A stretch of 64,000 bases of DNA from Formosa sediminum. Lineage in GTDB: Bacteria > Bacteroidota > Bacteroidia > Flavobacteriales > Flavobacteriaceae. The notes beneath the pieces were generated by a model, which made no database searches, was not told the origin of the DNA, and worked only from the letters and a program-made list of their open reading frames with translations. Position 1 is the stretch's first letter. The number at the start of each line of letters is the position of its first letter. A program made the translations under genes and the position numbers. Positions 54,115 to 61,319 of this stretch are shown here, piece by piece. The stretch covers positions 2,947,001 through 3,011,000 of the forward strand of contig NZ_CP041637.1 of the NCBI RefSeq assembly GCF_007197735.1, given 5' to 3'.

Positions 54115-54699
54115 TTAGATAAGGTAGAACTGTTTTAATATTAGCATTGGTAAATTCATTCTCATAAAATAAAATGCTTTATGTACAACTTGTACTGCAT
54201 TAATATCAACACGTTTATAAAAATCTATTAAGTTTTGATTACCTATTGATTCTAAACCATTGAACTCATCAATATGCGCTGGAATAACTATTCCTTGGTT
54301 TTTAAAAGCTATATCTGCTATTTCGTTAATACTCTTATCTGTTTTAGCCTCTTGAGCACCAAAATCATCTCTTTTAATTTCACATTGAATTAAAAAATCT
54401 CCAACATCTGTAGCACTTTTAGAAGGGTCAAATAATACTAATAAATGAATTTTAGAACTATCACAAGTAATTTCAACACCAGGAAATATGGTTAAATTAG
54501 TCTCTTTTGCAACTTCTTGAATTTCCTCAATACCATTAGGACTATTATGGTCAGTAACCGCAACACAATCTAACCCCTGTTCTATTGCTCTGTCAACCCA
54601 TTGTTGAGCTGTTACCTCTCTATCTTGAAAACATTTACTTGCTCTTGTATGTAAATGTAAATCGCACTTATACCACCTTGCTCCATTAAAATCTTGCAT
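54115..54699 (-). CDS. PHP-domain half of the TrlF-type gene (truncated)
   Basis: The metal-dependent phosphoesterase part. Starting at 54699 (MQDFNGARW) it has the PHP motifs CDLHLHTRAS, VAVTDHNSPNGIEE, FPGVEITC, HLLVLFDP and VIPAHIDEF. After HKAFYF the frame runs into 15 unrelated residues and a stop, caused by the 5-bp duplication. The longer frame to 54735 adds 12 residues without homology. The domain alone might still fold. Confidence 0.75.
   Translation of the reverse strand: MQDFNGARWYKCDLHLHTRASKCFQDREVTAQQWVDRAIEQGLDCVAVTDHNSPNGIEEIQEVAKETNLTIFPGVEITCDSSKIHLLVLFDPSKSATDVGDFLIQCEIKRDDFGAQEAKTDKSINEIADIAFKNQGIVIPAHIDEFNGLESIGNQNLIDFYKRVDINAVQVVHKAFYFMRMNLPMLILKQFYLI
54165..54175. repeat. 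5-bp tandem duplication causing the TrlF frameshift
   Basis: TAAAATAAAAT on the plus strand: two perfect TAAAA copies (equivalently AAAAT twice). One copy restores the reading frame across the PHP-ATPase junction. Confidence 0.85.
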
Positions 54700-55047
54700 A
54701 TATAATAGCCCTATTGTTGTCCTTGAATTTATCACTTTTAAAAACCATAAATTATTTATTATCGTTTTTAGTATATAATCTAATTCAAAGGTAATTTTTT
54801 TAAAAGGAAATAAATTGGGAATTCTATAATTTGACTAAGAATTTAGTAAAAAAAATTCCCACTCCCCTCCTACATTCCTTCGAGCATTCTCCATACCCCC
54901 CCCTATTTTAAGAGGGATTCCCGAACAATCCCCGAAGGGTATTCGAGGAAACACCTTGATAATCAGTTATTTTACCGCTTTGAAATCTGTTTCCTTTGAG
55001 GGTTTAGTTATTTTTTTTCTTATCTTAGAATGGTGTAACCTATTAAA
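54700..55047. other. intergenic region with C-rich and hairpin-prone core
   Basis: A 348-base stretch with no supported gene between the TrlF-type and S24 genes. The centre (54860-54955) is C-rich on the plus strand (CATACCCCCCCCTA) and has imperfect inverted words around TTCGAGCATTC and GGGTATTCGAGG, suggesting a worn interspersed repeat. Confidence 0.45.
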
Positions 55048-55650
55048 CTACATCTTAATCACTTCTGCAACAACACCCTGAATTTTAAAATCTGTAGTTA
55101 ATATTATGGGCTGATGCTTTGTATTGGTGGAATGTGGTTTCAGTACAATAGTACTACCGTTATGTCTAAACTCTTTAACCGTAGCTTCGTCATCAATTAA
55201 AGCAAGCACTAAATCACCAGTTTCAGCAGTCTGTTGGCGTTTAATAAGTAATAAATCGCCGCTATCTATACCTTTAGTATTCATAGAATCTCCTGTGGCT
55301 CGCAACAAAAAATAATCTGATGGGTTTTTAACCAATTGGGTTGCTATGGGGATTTGAGCCTCAATATGTTCTTCTGCAAAGGTAGGTAAACCACAAGCGA
55401 CAGCACCAATTAAGGGAATGTTTACGGTATCACTATCAGGGTTTTTTGGACGAAACACAGCATCGTTAACATCTAACAAATCTCGTGCTTCAACGTTTAA
55501 TATATGTGCAATTTCAAACAACAATTCAAGACTGGGTTGCCTCCTATTTTGTACATAAGCATTCACCATATTGTAACTCTTATTTAGCTTTTCGGCCAAC
55601 CACGTTTGCTTGATGCCTTTGTCTTCTAATACCTCCTTAATACGATTCAT
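55048..55650 (-). CDS. LexA-like transcriptional repressor (XRE HTH + S24 peptidase)
   Basis: A 200-residue self-cleaving repressor. Residues 1-60 are an XRE helix-turn-helix (IKQTWLAEKLNKSYNMVNAYVQNRRQPSL, quoted as landmark). The S24 domain has the cleavage site Ala85-Cys86-Gly87 in GAVACGLPTF, the nucleophile Ser122 in TGDSM and the general base Lys159 in EATVKEF. Such repressors cleave themselves with RecA after DNA damage. It is divergent from the radical-SAM gene, with a palindrome in the shared gap, so it probably controls that pair. A phage-type repressor is the alternative, but no phage genes are near. Confidence 0.92.
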   Translation of the reverse strand: MNRIKEVLEDKGIKQTWLAEKLNKSYNMVNAYVQNRRQPSLELLFEIAHILNVEARDLLDVNDAVFRPKNPDSDTVNIPLIGAVACGLPTFAEEHIEAQIPIATQLVKNPSDYFLLRATGDSMNTKGIDSGDLLLIKRQQTAETGDLVLALIDDEATVKEFRHNGSTIVLKPHSTNTKHQPIILTTDFKIQGVVAEVIKM

Positions 55651-55673
55651 ATCAACAGTTTGATTGCCAGATA

Positions 55674-55681
55674 CAAATATA
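55674..55681 (-). promoter_or_regulatory. -7 promoter element of the S24 repressor gene
   Basis: The minus strand reads TATATTTG, a TAnnTTTG match, 24 bases before the ATG. The palindrome at 55705-55723 falls where the -33 region would be. Confidence 0.55.
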
Positions 55682-55704
55682 CATAATTAGTTAATACTAT
55701 ATCA

Positions 55705-55723
55705 TAATATGAGATACATATTA
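55705..55723. promoter_or_regulatory. palindromic operator candidate in the S24/radical-SAM gap
   Basis: TAATATG-AGATA-CATATTA is a perfect 7-bp inverted repeat with a 5-base centre, in the 159-base gap between the divergent genes. It is the best candidate for the S24 repressor's own site. Confidence 0.5.
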
Positions 55724-55777
55724 ACACTATTATGAGTTTATTTTAGTTAAAGTTTATTTCCATATACATTTAGATTG

Positions 55778-55785
55778 TATCTTTA
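55778..55785 (+). promoter_or_regulatory. -7-like element of the radical-SAM gene
   Basis: TATCTTTA is one base off TAnnTTTG and lies 24 bases before the ATG at 55810. Confidence 0.4.
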
Positions 55786-55809
55786 CCCCTCAATTATAAA
55801 CACTTAAGA

Positions 55810-57072
55810 ATGTCTTTTGAACGTGTACAAGAAAAGTTAAATATCCTTGCCGATGCCGCCAAATACGATGTGTCTTGCTCGTCTAGCGGTAGTAATAGAA
55901 CCAATACTAATAAGGGTTTAGGCAATGCCTCTAATTCTGGTATTTGCCATACCTATACCGAAGATGGACGTTGTGTGTCTTTACTTAAAATACTGCTCAC
56001 CAACCATTGTATTTTTGATTGTGCCTATTGTGTTACGCGTAAAAGCAACGATATTAAACGGGCGGCATTTCAAGTGCAAGAGGTTGTAGATTTAACCATA
56101 AATTTTTACAGACGTAATTATATTGAAGGGCTGTTTTTAAGTTCAGGTATTTTTAAAAGCGCCGATTATACCATGGAACGGTTAGTGGCTGTGGCTAAGA
56201 AATTACGATTAGAGGAAAACTTTAACGGCTATATTCATTTAAAATCTATTCCCGGAGCTAGTGACGAACTTATGCGGGAAGCCGGTTTGTATGCAGACCG
56301 CTTAAGTGTTAATATTGAAATCCCTACAAAACAAGGCTTAAAGCTTCTTGCTCCAGATAAAAACAGAGCCGATTTTATTAAGCCTATGGAAAAGGTTAAG
56401 AATGAAATCATTCAATATAAAAATGAAAAGAAACTGATTAAAAGCACGCCTAAATATGCGCCTGCTGGACAAAGCACGCAAATGATTGTAGGTGCTAGTG
56501 GCGAAAATGATATGCAAATCATGTACACCTCTAATTACTTTTATAAAAACTTTAATTTAAAACGGGTGTACTATTCTGGTTATGTGCCTATTAGTTACGA
56601 TACGCGTTTACCACAAATAGGTACACCTGTACCCATGTTACGAGAAAACAGATTGTACCAAACCGATTGGTTATTACGCTTTTATGGCTTTAATATTGAA
56701 GAAATTTTAAATGAACAACATCAACATTTAGATTTAGATATCGATCCCAAATTAGGCTGGGCCTTGCGTAATTTACACGAATTTCCGGTAGACGTTAATA
56801 CTGCCGATAAACGCATGTTGGCAAGAATTCCGGGATTAGGGATGAAATCGGTTTATAAAATATTACATGCCAGACGTTACAGACAATTAAATTGGGAACA
56901 TTTAAAAGCCATAGGTGTGTCTTTAAATCGGGCAAAGTATTTCTTGATTTGTGCCTCGAACACCTTTGAAACTCGCGATTTAACGCCCGAAAAAATTAAA
57001 GGTTTAATCTTGCAAAACTCTAAAAGTAAGTATACCGATATGTTTAGTAATCAGTTAAATCTTTTTGGATAG
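55810..57072 (+). CDS. putative DNA modification/repair radical SAM protein
   Basis: A 420-residue radical-SAM protein of the group named putative DNA modification/repair radical SAM protein (TIGR03916). The cluster Cys are 67, 71 and 74 in CIFDCAYC, and YIEGLFLSSGIF and GYIHLKSIPGA follow. The C-terminus has a helix-hairpin-helix DNA-binding region: DVNTADKRMLARIPGLG, then KILHARRYRQLN. The substrate is not known. The next gene codes for its usual partner, and the neighbouring S24 repressor suggests damage control. Confidence 0.92.
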   Translation: MSFERVQEKLNILADAAKYDVSCSSSGSNRTNTNKGLGNASNSGICHTYTEDGRCVSLLKILLTNHCIFDCAYCVTRKSNDIKRAAFQVQEVVDLTINFYRRNYIEGLFLSSGIFKSADYTMERLVAVAKKLRLEENFNGYIHLKSIPGASDELMREAGLYADRLSVNIEIPTKQGLKLLAPDKNRADFIKPMEKVKNEIIQYKNEKKLIKSTPKYAPAGQSTQMIVGASGENDMQIMYTSNYFYKNFNLKRVYYSGYVPISYDTRLPQIGTPVPMLRENRLYQTDWLLRFYGFNIEEILNEQHQHLDLDIDPKLGWALRNLHEFPVDVNTADKRMLARIPGLGMKSVYKILHARRYRQLNWEHLKAIGVSLNRAKYFLICASNTFETRDLTPEKIKGLILQNSKSKYTDMFSNQLNLFG

Positions 57073-57079
57073 ACATCTT

Positions 57080-57844
57080 ATGGAAACCACCTTGATTTAC
57101 GATGGCTCTTATGATGGCTTTTTAACGGCGGTGTTTACGGCTTTCGAAATGAAATTAAAAGCTGTAACTATGGTAACCTCCGAACGGTTTCAGCAGCCCT
57201 TATTTGGCACCTACGAAACCGTAATAACAGACCAAGAAAAAGCCAATCGCATTTGGGCAGGACTGAAAAAGAAAATGACTGCTAACGAATTACGACGGTT
57301 TTATTACGCCTTTTTAAGTGAAAGGCCTACTATGGAAGACACTTTATATCAAGCCATAGTATATGTATTTGCGTCTAAAACAAACGTAGCCTCAGATTTT
57401 ACTAACACGCATATTTTGGAAGTGTCTAAACTCACCAAACATGTAGGGCGCGAAAAACACAGAATGGAAGCCTTTGTACGATTTAAACTAACAAAAGATG
57501 GTGTCTATTTTGCCAATATAGAACCCGATTTTAATGTGCTACCGCTTATAAAAAATCATTTTAAAAAACGCTATGCCGACCAAAAATGGCTGATTTACGA
57601 TTTAAAACGACAGTATGGCATCTATTATGATTTAGAACAGGTAGACGTGATTAGCTTAGAATTTGATACAGATTTCGACCCGTCTAAAACATCGACTGCA
57701 TTGTTTGCAGAGGTTGAATTAGAATTTCAGCAATTGTGGAATGATTATTTTAAGAGTACAAATATTGCATCTCGAAAAAACATGAAACTACATATTAAAC
57801 ATGTGCCTAAACGCTATTGGAAATATTTAAGTGAGAAGCAGTAG
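57080..57844 (+). CDS. TIGR03915 family putative DNA repair protein (DUF4130)
   Basis: A 254-residue protein of the DUF4130/TIGR03915 family, the regular partner of the radical-SAM protein. ETTLIYDGSYDGFLTAVFTAFE opens the domain, RFQQPLFGTYE follows, and the C-terminal KRYWKYLSEKQ ends it. Larger homologues carry a uracil-DNA glycosylase-like domain after this one; here it is absent. I use the ATG at 57080, 7 bases after the radical-SAM stop; the longer frame begins with TTG inside that gene. Function unproven. Confidence 0.9.
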   Translation: METTLIYDGSYDGFLTAVFTAFEMKLKAVTMVTSERFQQPLFGTYETVITDQEKANRIWAGLKKKMTANELRRFYYAFLSERPTMEDTLYQAIVYVFASKTNVASDFTNTHILEVSKLTKHVGREKHRMEAFVRFKLTKDGVYFANIEPDFNVLPLIKNHFKKRYADQKWLIYDLKRQYGIYYDLEQVDVISLEFDTDFDPSKTSTALFAEVELEFQQLWNDYFKSTNIASRKNMKLHIKHVPKRYWKYLSEKQ

Positions 57845-57870
57845 AACGATATTAGTATATTGTTTTCTTA

Positions 57871-58040
57871 TAATATTGTGTGTTTAAAATAAAAGCTTCT
57901 CGACTCTACTTCGACTTCGCTCAGTACAGGCTGCTCGAAGACCGATGTAATGACATATTATGTTTTTAAAGGGTGTTCGAGCATTAGTGAGAAAGCATAG
58001 TAAGATGCTTACAAAGCTTGCGAACGAAGTTTGAGGAGAA
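57871..58040. repeat. interspersed repeat, copy A (upstream of GIY-YIG)
   Basis: About 170 bases nearly identical, apart from a 3-base indel and a few substitutions, to copy C at 58501-58668. Landmarks are TTCTCGACTC (57897), CTTCGACTTCGCTCAGTAC, GGCTGCTCGAAGACCG, GTGTTCGAGCATTAGTG and AAGCATAGTAAGATGCTTAC. The two copies are direct repeats about 630 bases apart and bracket the GIY-YIG gene. Confidence 0.85.
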
Positions 58041-58089
58041 TAATGATTTTGTTACTGTTAAAATTCTTAGGGTTATTTATAATACAAAC

Positions 58090-58185
58090 TTCTCGACTCT
58101 ACTTCGACTTCGCTCAGTACAGGCTGCTCGAAGACCGATTAAATCATGTGTTGAGTTTTTCATGGTGTTCGAGCGGAGTCGAGAA
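58090..58185. repeat. interspersed repeat, copy B, bounded by 10-bp inverted ends
   Basis: A 96-base form of the repeat with perfect 10-bp terminal inverted repeats: TTCTCGACTC (58090-58099) and GAGTCGAGAA (58176-58185). The left half equals copies A and C; the middle is shorter. It ends 10 bases before the GIY-YIG stop codon. Confidence 0.8.
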
Positions 58186-58195
58186 CCATTTAACT

Positions 58196-58501
58196 TTACT
58201 TTTTATTCTTAAAATGTGAATCATTTTTACATTCTGATAATCTTGGTAATAGTTCCCAATTGTCATTTATTACAGCTTGCTTCTTATCATGAGACCATTT
58301 CTTTATTTTCTGTTCGTAATAATAAGCATCTTCAATATTTAGAAAATACTCCTGAAAAACCAAATGAACAGGTAATCTTGTTTTAGTATAATTTGCCCCT
58401 TTCCTAGATTGATGCTCAATAAGCCTTTTTACTAAATCCCTAGTACTTCCTGTATAGTAAGTACCATCTGAACATTGTAATATATATAGATATCCAGGCA
58501 T
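58196..58501 (-). CDS. small GIY-YIG nuclease family protein
   Basis: A 101-residue single-domain GIY-YIG protein (YhbQ/UPF0213-like). GYLYILQCSDGTYYTGSTRDLVKRLIEH gives the two motifs (YLYI and YYTG) and the catalytic Arg, and YYYEQKIKKWSHDKKQA carries the later Glu. The family is presumed to nick or cut DNA, but cellular roles are largely unknown. The gene is tightly enclosed: copy B of the repeat ends 10 bases after its stop and copy C begins at its start codon. That arrangement suggests that the gene and repeats moved or multiplied together. Confidence 0.9.
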   Translation of the reverse strand: MPGYLYILQCSDGTYYTGSTRDLVKRLIEHQSRKGANYTKTRLPVHLVFQEYFLNIEDAYYYEQKIKKWSHDKKQAVINDNWELLPRLSECKNDSHFKNKK

Positions 58502-58668
58502 AATGTTGTGTGTTTAGAATAAAAGCTTCTCGACTTTACTTCGACTTCGCTCAGTACAGGCTGCTCGAAGACCGGTGCAATGACATATTACGTTTAAGGG
58601 TGTTCGAGCATTAGTGAAAAAGCATAGTAAGATGCTTACGAAGCTAGTGAACGAAGTTTACCGAGAAC
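58501..58668. repeat. interspersed repeat, copy C
   Basis: The partner of copy A, in the same orientation. It begins at the GIY-YIG start codon with TAATGTTGTGTGTTTAGAAT and holds TTCTCGACTT (58527), the GGCTGCTCGAAGACCGG block, GTGTTCGAGCATTAGTG and an end reading CCGAGAAC. The 58669-58791 remainder of the gap is AT-rich with no gene. Confidence 0.85.
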
Positions 58669-58791
58669 TTAAGAATGTAATTATTATGTCAATAAATTTA
58701 ATGATTTCTACACTTAACTAATCTAAAAGAGCAAAGTCGAGAACTAAACATATGATAATTAGTATAACATAAAAACAATATAATGCTATAA

Positions 58792-59391
58792 CTAATAATA
58801 CAATCTAAAATCTAGTAATTTACAGACGGCATAATGTCTTTGGTGTAATTCTTCAACTACCTCAAACATATCATCATCTTCATTAAATAAATTAAAAAAC
58901 ACCTTATCTAGATTTGCACTAGAGATGCCATTATAAGAATTTCCATAACCAGACACCCCTTTGGCGCCTGTAATATCTAAAAAATACTGTGCTTCCTCGT
59001 CGTCTAAATCTAAGACTTTGGCATTAGAAAAATGTAGAATCTTTCCGCTTAATCGGCCTTCAAAAAGTTCGGCAATCTCTTGTAAACTATAGTAATAATC
59101 GTTTAAACAAATGCTGTTGGCTTCTCCAGGCATCACCAGGTATATAATTTCATAATCCTTAAAATTATGGTCGTCTAAAACCAAACTGTTTAAACGTTCC
59201 TCTAAGCCTTCAATGGTGTCGCAGGTATTATATATACTTGCAATGCCGAAATTTATAACCAAATGTTCCAAACTTTCTTGAGCTTCAGTAACACTTTCGG
59301 TGTCTACATCAGGAACAGCTTCTAAGCAATAAATGAAATACTCTGAATCTGTTGAGTGGTTTTGAGGATATTTTGAATGTCTATCTAACAA
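58792..59391 (-). CDS. DUF6642-like protein of unknown function
   Basis: A 199-residue acidic cytoplasmic protein. FIYCLEAVPDVD, then IIYLVMPGEANSICLNDYYYSLQEIAELF, then ILHFSNAKVLDLDDEEAQYFLDITGAKGVSGY follow the order I remember for DUF6642, in which a CHAT/caspase-like fold is plausible: a small beta strand, a His, and a conserved G-x-x-x-x-GY end. The usual catalytic Cys is not evident (SNAK replaces an S-C motif), so activity is doubtful. It is alone between repeat copies C and D. Confidence 0.6.
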   Translation of the reverse strand: MLDRHSKYPQNHSTDSEYFIYCLEAVPDVDTESVTEAQESLEHLVINFGIASIYNTCDTIEGLEERLNSLVLDDHNFKDYEIIYLVMPGEANSICLNDYYYSLQEIAELFEGRLSGKILHFSNAKVLDLDDEEAQYFLDITGAKGVSGYGNSYNGISSANLDKVFFNLFNEDDDMFEVVEELHQRHYAVCKLLDFRLYY

Positions 59392-59483
59392 GCTTATAAA
59401 TTTATATAATTGTATGTATGGCGCGAAATTAAAACAACGCTTCTAGTTTTTACATTGTTTTTAGATAAAATTAAATTAAAGGT

Positions 59484-59625
59484 TTCTCAACTCTACTTCG
59501 ACTTCGCTCAGTACAAGCAGCCCGCAGACCGTTATAATGAATACTATACGTTTAGGGTATTCGCACATATTTAAGACAGCATAATACGATATTGCAGAAG
59601 CAAGGAAACGCAGTTTACCCCTTTT
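59484..59625. repeat. interspersed repeat, degenerate copy D
   Basis: A worn copy: TTCTCAACTCTACTTCGACT (59484-59503), TCGCTCAGTACAAGCAGCC, AGACCG, then GGGTATTCGCACAT and AAACGCAGTTTACC. It fills most of the gap between the DUF6642-like gene and the phosphatase gene. Confidence 0.7.
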
Positions 59626-59646
59626 CTAGCTGAACCTCCCTCCTAA

Positions 59647-60219
59647 CTATAATTCTGCTTTTAATTTGGATTTCAATAATGCTACATCTAAAGATTCTAG
59701 CAACGGAATTAAATTAGGGTACATTTTTTTATGATAACCAAAACGTTTGTCGGTAAATTCTGCAATTGCTTTATCTTTACTCCAGTTTTCGAATACCATC
59801 CGAGATGCCGCAACAATAGCTCCTGTACGGTCTGAACCATGCCAACAATGTATTAATACAGGTTGCTCAGCCTGTTGTATGGTTTGTAATGCCGTAAAAA
59901 TATCATCTACATCTAATTCTCCAGCTTTTAGTGGTAAATTATATAACTCTAAATCGAGCCCTTTTAGTTTTTGTTCATCTGTCGGTTTTCGTCTAAAATT
60001 TATAACCGATTGAATCCCTAATGATTCTAGGTCTTTCATCCCTTTTTTAGAAGGTTGTTCAGAGCGATACAAATTATCATTCAGTTTATAAAGATTATGA
60101 AAATGGGACGATTCTATCTGTTGAAACGGTAATTCTTGCGCATGAGATGTTGGTACGAAACATACAACACTTAACATGAATAAAAAGATAACCCGATTGT
60201 TTTTAAAAGTAGTTTGCAT
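59647..60219 (-). CDS. exported tyrosine/dual-specificity phosphatase-like protein
   Basis: A 190-residue phosphatase of the protein-tyrosine phosphatase fold. The P-loop HCWHGSDRTGAI is near residue 124, with the nucleophile Cys and Arg in place. An N-terminal signal (RVIFLFMLSVVCFVPTSHAQ) indicates export; I use the ATG at 60219 because the longer frame from 60255 adds 12 polar residues in front of the signal. YRSEQPSKKGMKDLESLGIQSVINFR matches the entry of periplasmic DSP-like proteins, which may act on phospholipid or sugar phosphates. Substrate unknown. Confidence 0.88.
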   Translation of the reverse strand: MQTTFKNNRVIFLFMLSVVCFVPTSHAQELPFQQIESSHFHNLYKLNDNLYRSEQPSKKGMKDLESLGIQSVINFRRKPTDEQKLKGLDLELYNLPLKAGELDVDDIFTALQTIQQAEQPVLIHCWHGSDRTGAIVAASRMVFENWSKDKAIAEFTDKRFGYHKKMYPNLIPLLESLDVALLKSKLKAEL

Positions 60220-60380
60220 AAATGTATTTAATTCTAACTTAGTTATAACACACAAAGTGCTTAAAGAGATAACTCAGAACAGTGTTTATATTATAAATAT
60301 GGTGTGTTTTTGTGTGACTTAATCAAAAACTCTGCCATAGCATGATTGTAAAGATCATGTTGTTTTGTAAATCTATAACG

Positions 60381-60400
60381 TTCGAGCGAAATCAAAAACA
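60381..60400. repeat. fragment of the interspersed repeat
   Basis: GTTCGAGCGAAATCAAAAAC resembles the right end of copy B (GTTCGAGCGGAGTCGAGAAC) with several changes. A similar scrap lies at 45160-45177, just after the DEAD-box gene. Confidence 0.45.
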
Positions 60401-60453
60401 AAACATTATTATTAACCCATCTTTAATCATTCACAAAAAGATTAGTAAAACGT

Positions 60454-60481
60454 AAAAAGCCTACCAAACGGTAAGCTTTTT
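60454..60481 (-). terminator. terminator of the ohr-like gene
   Basis: AAAAAGC, CTACC, a AAAC loop, GGTAA and GCTTTTT form a near-perfect stem just downstream of the minus-strand OsmC/Ohr gene, with T-runs at both ends. Confidence 0.75.
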
Positions 60482-60503
60482 AAATGTTTAACTGTATTTA
60501 AAT

Positions 60504-60938
60504 CTATTCGTCTTCGTCTAACAACAAATTTAAAGTCACGGTAATATTATCGCGAGTGGCTTTACTAAACGGACACATCTCGTGAGCTTTTTCTACTAAG
60601 TCTTCACCTGTTTCAAGATCAACACCTGGGATGTAACAATCTAGAGTTGCTTCAAGAAAAAACCCTTCTTTATCTTTACAGAAACCAATAATTGCAGTTA
60701 CACTTAATGCCTCTTCATCTATCTCTACACCTTCACTCTTAGCAACAGCTTGTAAAGCACCTCCAAAACAAGCAGCAAATGCAGCTCCAAATAATTGCTC
60801 TGGGTTTGCTCCTGGTCCTCCATCGCCTCCCATAGATTCTGGTACAGATAAATTAAAATCAATAGGACTGTGTTCAGATTTTACATAACCTTTCCTACCT
60901 CCTGTTGCAACTGTAGTTGCTTCGTATAATGTTTTCAT
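60504..60938 (-). CDS. Ohr/OsmC family organic hydroperoxide resistance protein
   Basis: A 144-residue Ohr-type peroxidase that reduces organic hydroperoxides with dihydrolipoyl thiols. TLYEATTVATGGRKGYVKS is the family start. The two redox Cys are in AACFGGALQA (near residue 58) and HEMCPFSKATR (near 122). It is flanked by stress genes but has no visible OhrR next to it. Monocistronic. Confidence 0.94.
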   Translation of the reverse strand: MKTLYEATTVATGGRKGYVKSEHSPIDFNLSVPESMGGDGGPGANPEQLFGAAFAACFGGALQAVAKSEGVEIDEEALSVTAIIGFCKDKEGFFLEATLDCYIPGVDLETGEDLVEKAHEMCPFSKATRDNITVTLNLLLDEDE

Positions 60939-61241
60939 TATTTTTAGTTTTATAATTTATTACTAAATATAAGATGATATCTTATTTTAATACAAGTAAA
61001 ACTCTTAAATTTCTATTAAATTATAATTTTAACTACACATACATACACACCAAATCTGTATAAATTAAACAGATAATTAGGTCTAAATATATTCTAAACC
61101 TTCTGTTTTTTAAGACTTTATTTTAATCGAAAATCACATATTATTATATCTTACTTTTAACTTATTCATTAACCCTTTGTTCTTACTATTTTTGGTATAG
61201 TTTAATAATCTTAATTATAGAGCTTTATAATATAAAAATAG
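60939..61241. other. AT-rich intergenic region, nothing recognised
   Basis: About 300 bases between the Ohr and DUF4437 genes. No gene, RNA fold or repeat was recognised in it, apart from the terminator that closes it at 61242-61268. Confidence 0.5.
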
Positions 61242-61268
61242 AAAAGCCACATTTTACTGTGGCCTTTC
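61242..61268 (-). terminator. terminator of the DUF4437 gene
   Basis: GCCACA (61246-61251) pairs with TGTGGC (61258-61263), extended by AAAA/CTTT pairing, and on the minus strand is followed by TTTTCTATTTTTA. Confidence 0.75.
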
Positions 61269-61319
61269 CTGCTATTAATCAATAATTTGGGAGACAATTA
61301 TTAATTAAGCAATTATTTT

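Larger units (their letters stand above)
51905..54699 (-). pseudogene. TrlF-type PHP-AAA ATPase gene, broken by a 5-bp tandem duplication
   Basis: Read as one gene, this would code for a protein of 929 residues: an N-terminal PHP metallohydrolase domain joined to an SMC/ABC-like AAA ATPase, as in the TrlF family. The frame is lost at 54165-54175, where TAAAA stands twice in a row. Removing one copy joins ...VVHKAFY to ENEFTNAN... without loss and makes the span 54699-51905 an exact multiple of three. The downstream frame has no ATG of its own until 53935. So this is an inactivated or phase-variable single gene, or less likely an assembly error. PHP-ATPases of this kind are thought to act on nucleic acids or nucleotides and occur in defence-like islands; the role is not proven. 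Confidence 0.75.

Noticed and set aside
55048-55650. Prophage signature from the S24/XRE repressor.
   Set aside because: No integrase, structural, lysis or replication phage genes are present within the window.
58018-58219. Two overlapping plus-strand frames of 62-64 residues.
   Set aside because: They run through repeat copies A and B, share no protein-like features, and encode repeat sequence.
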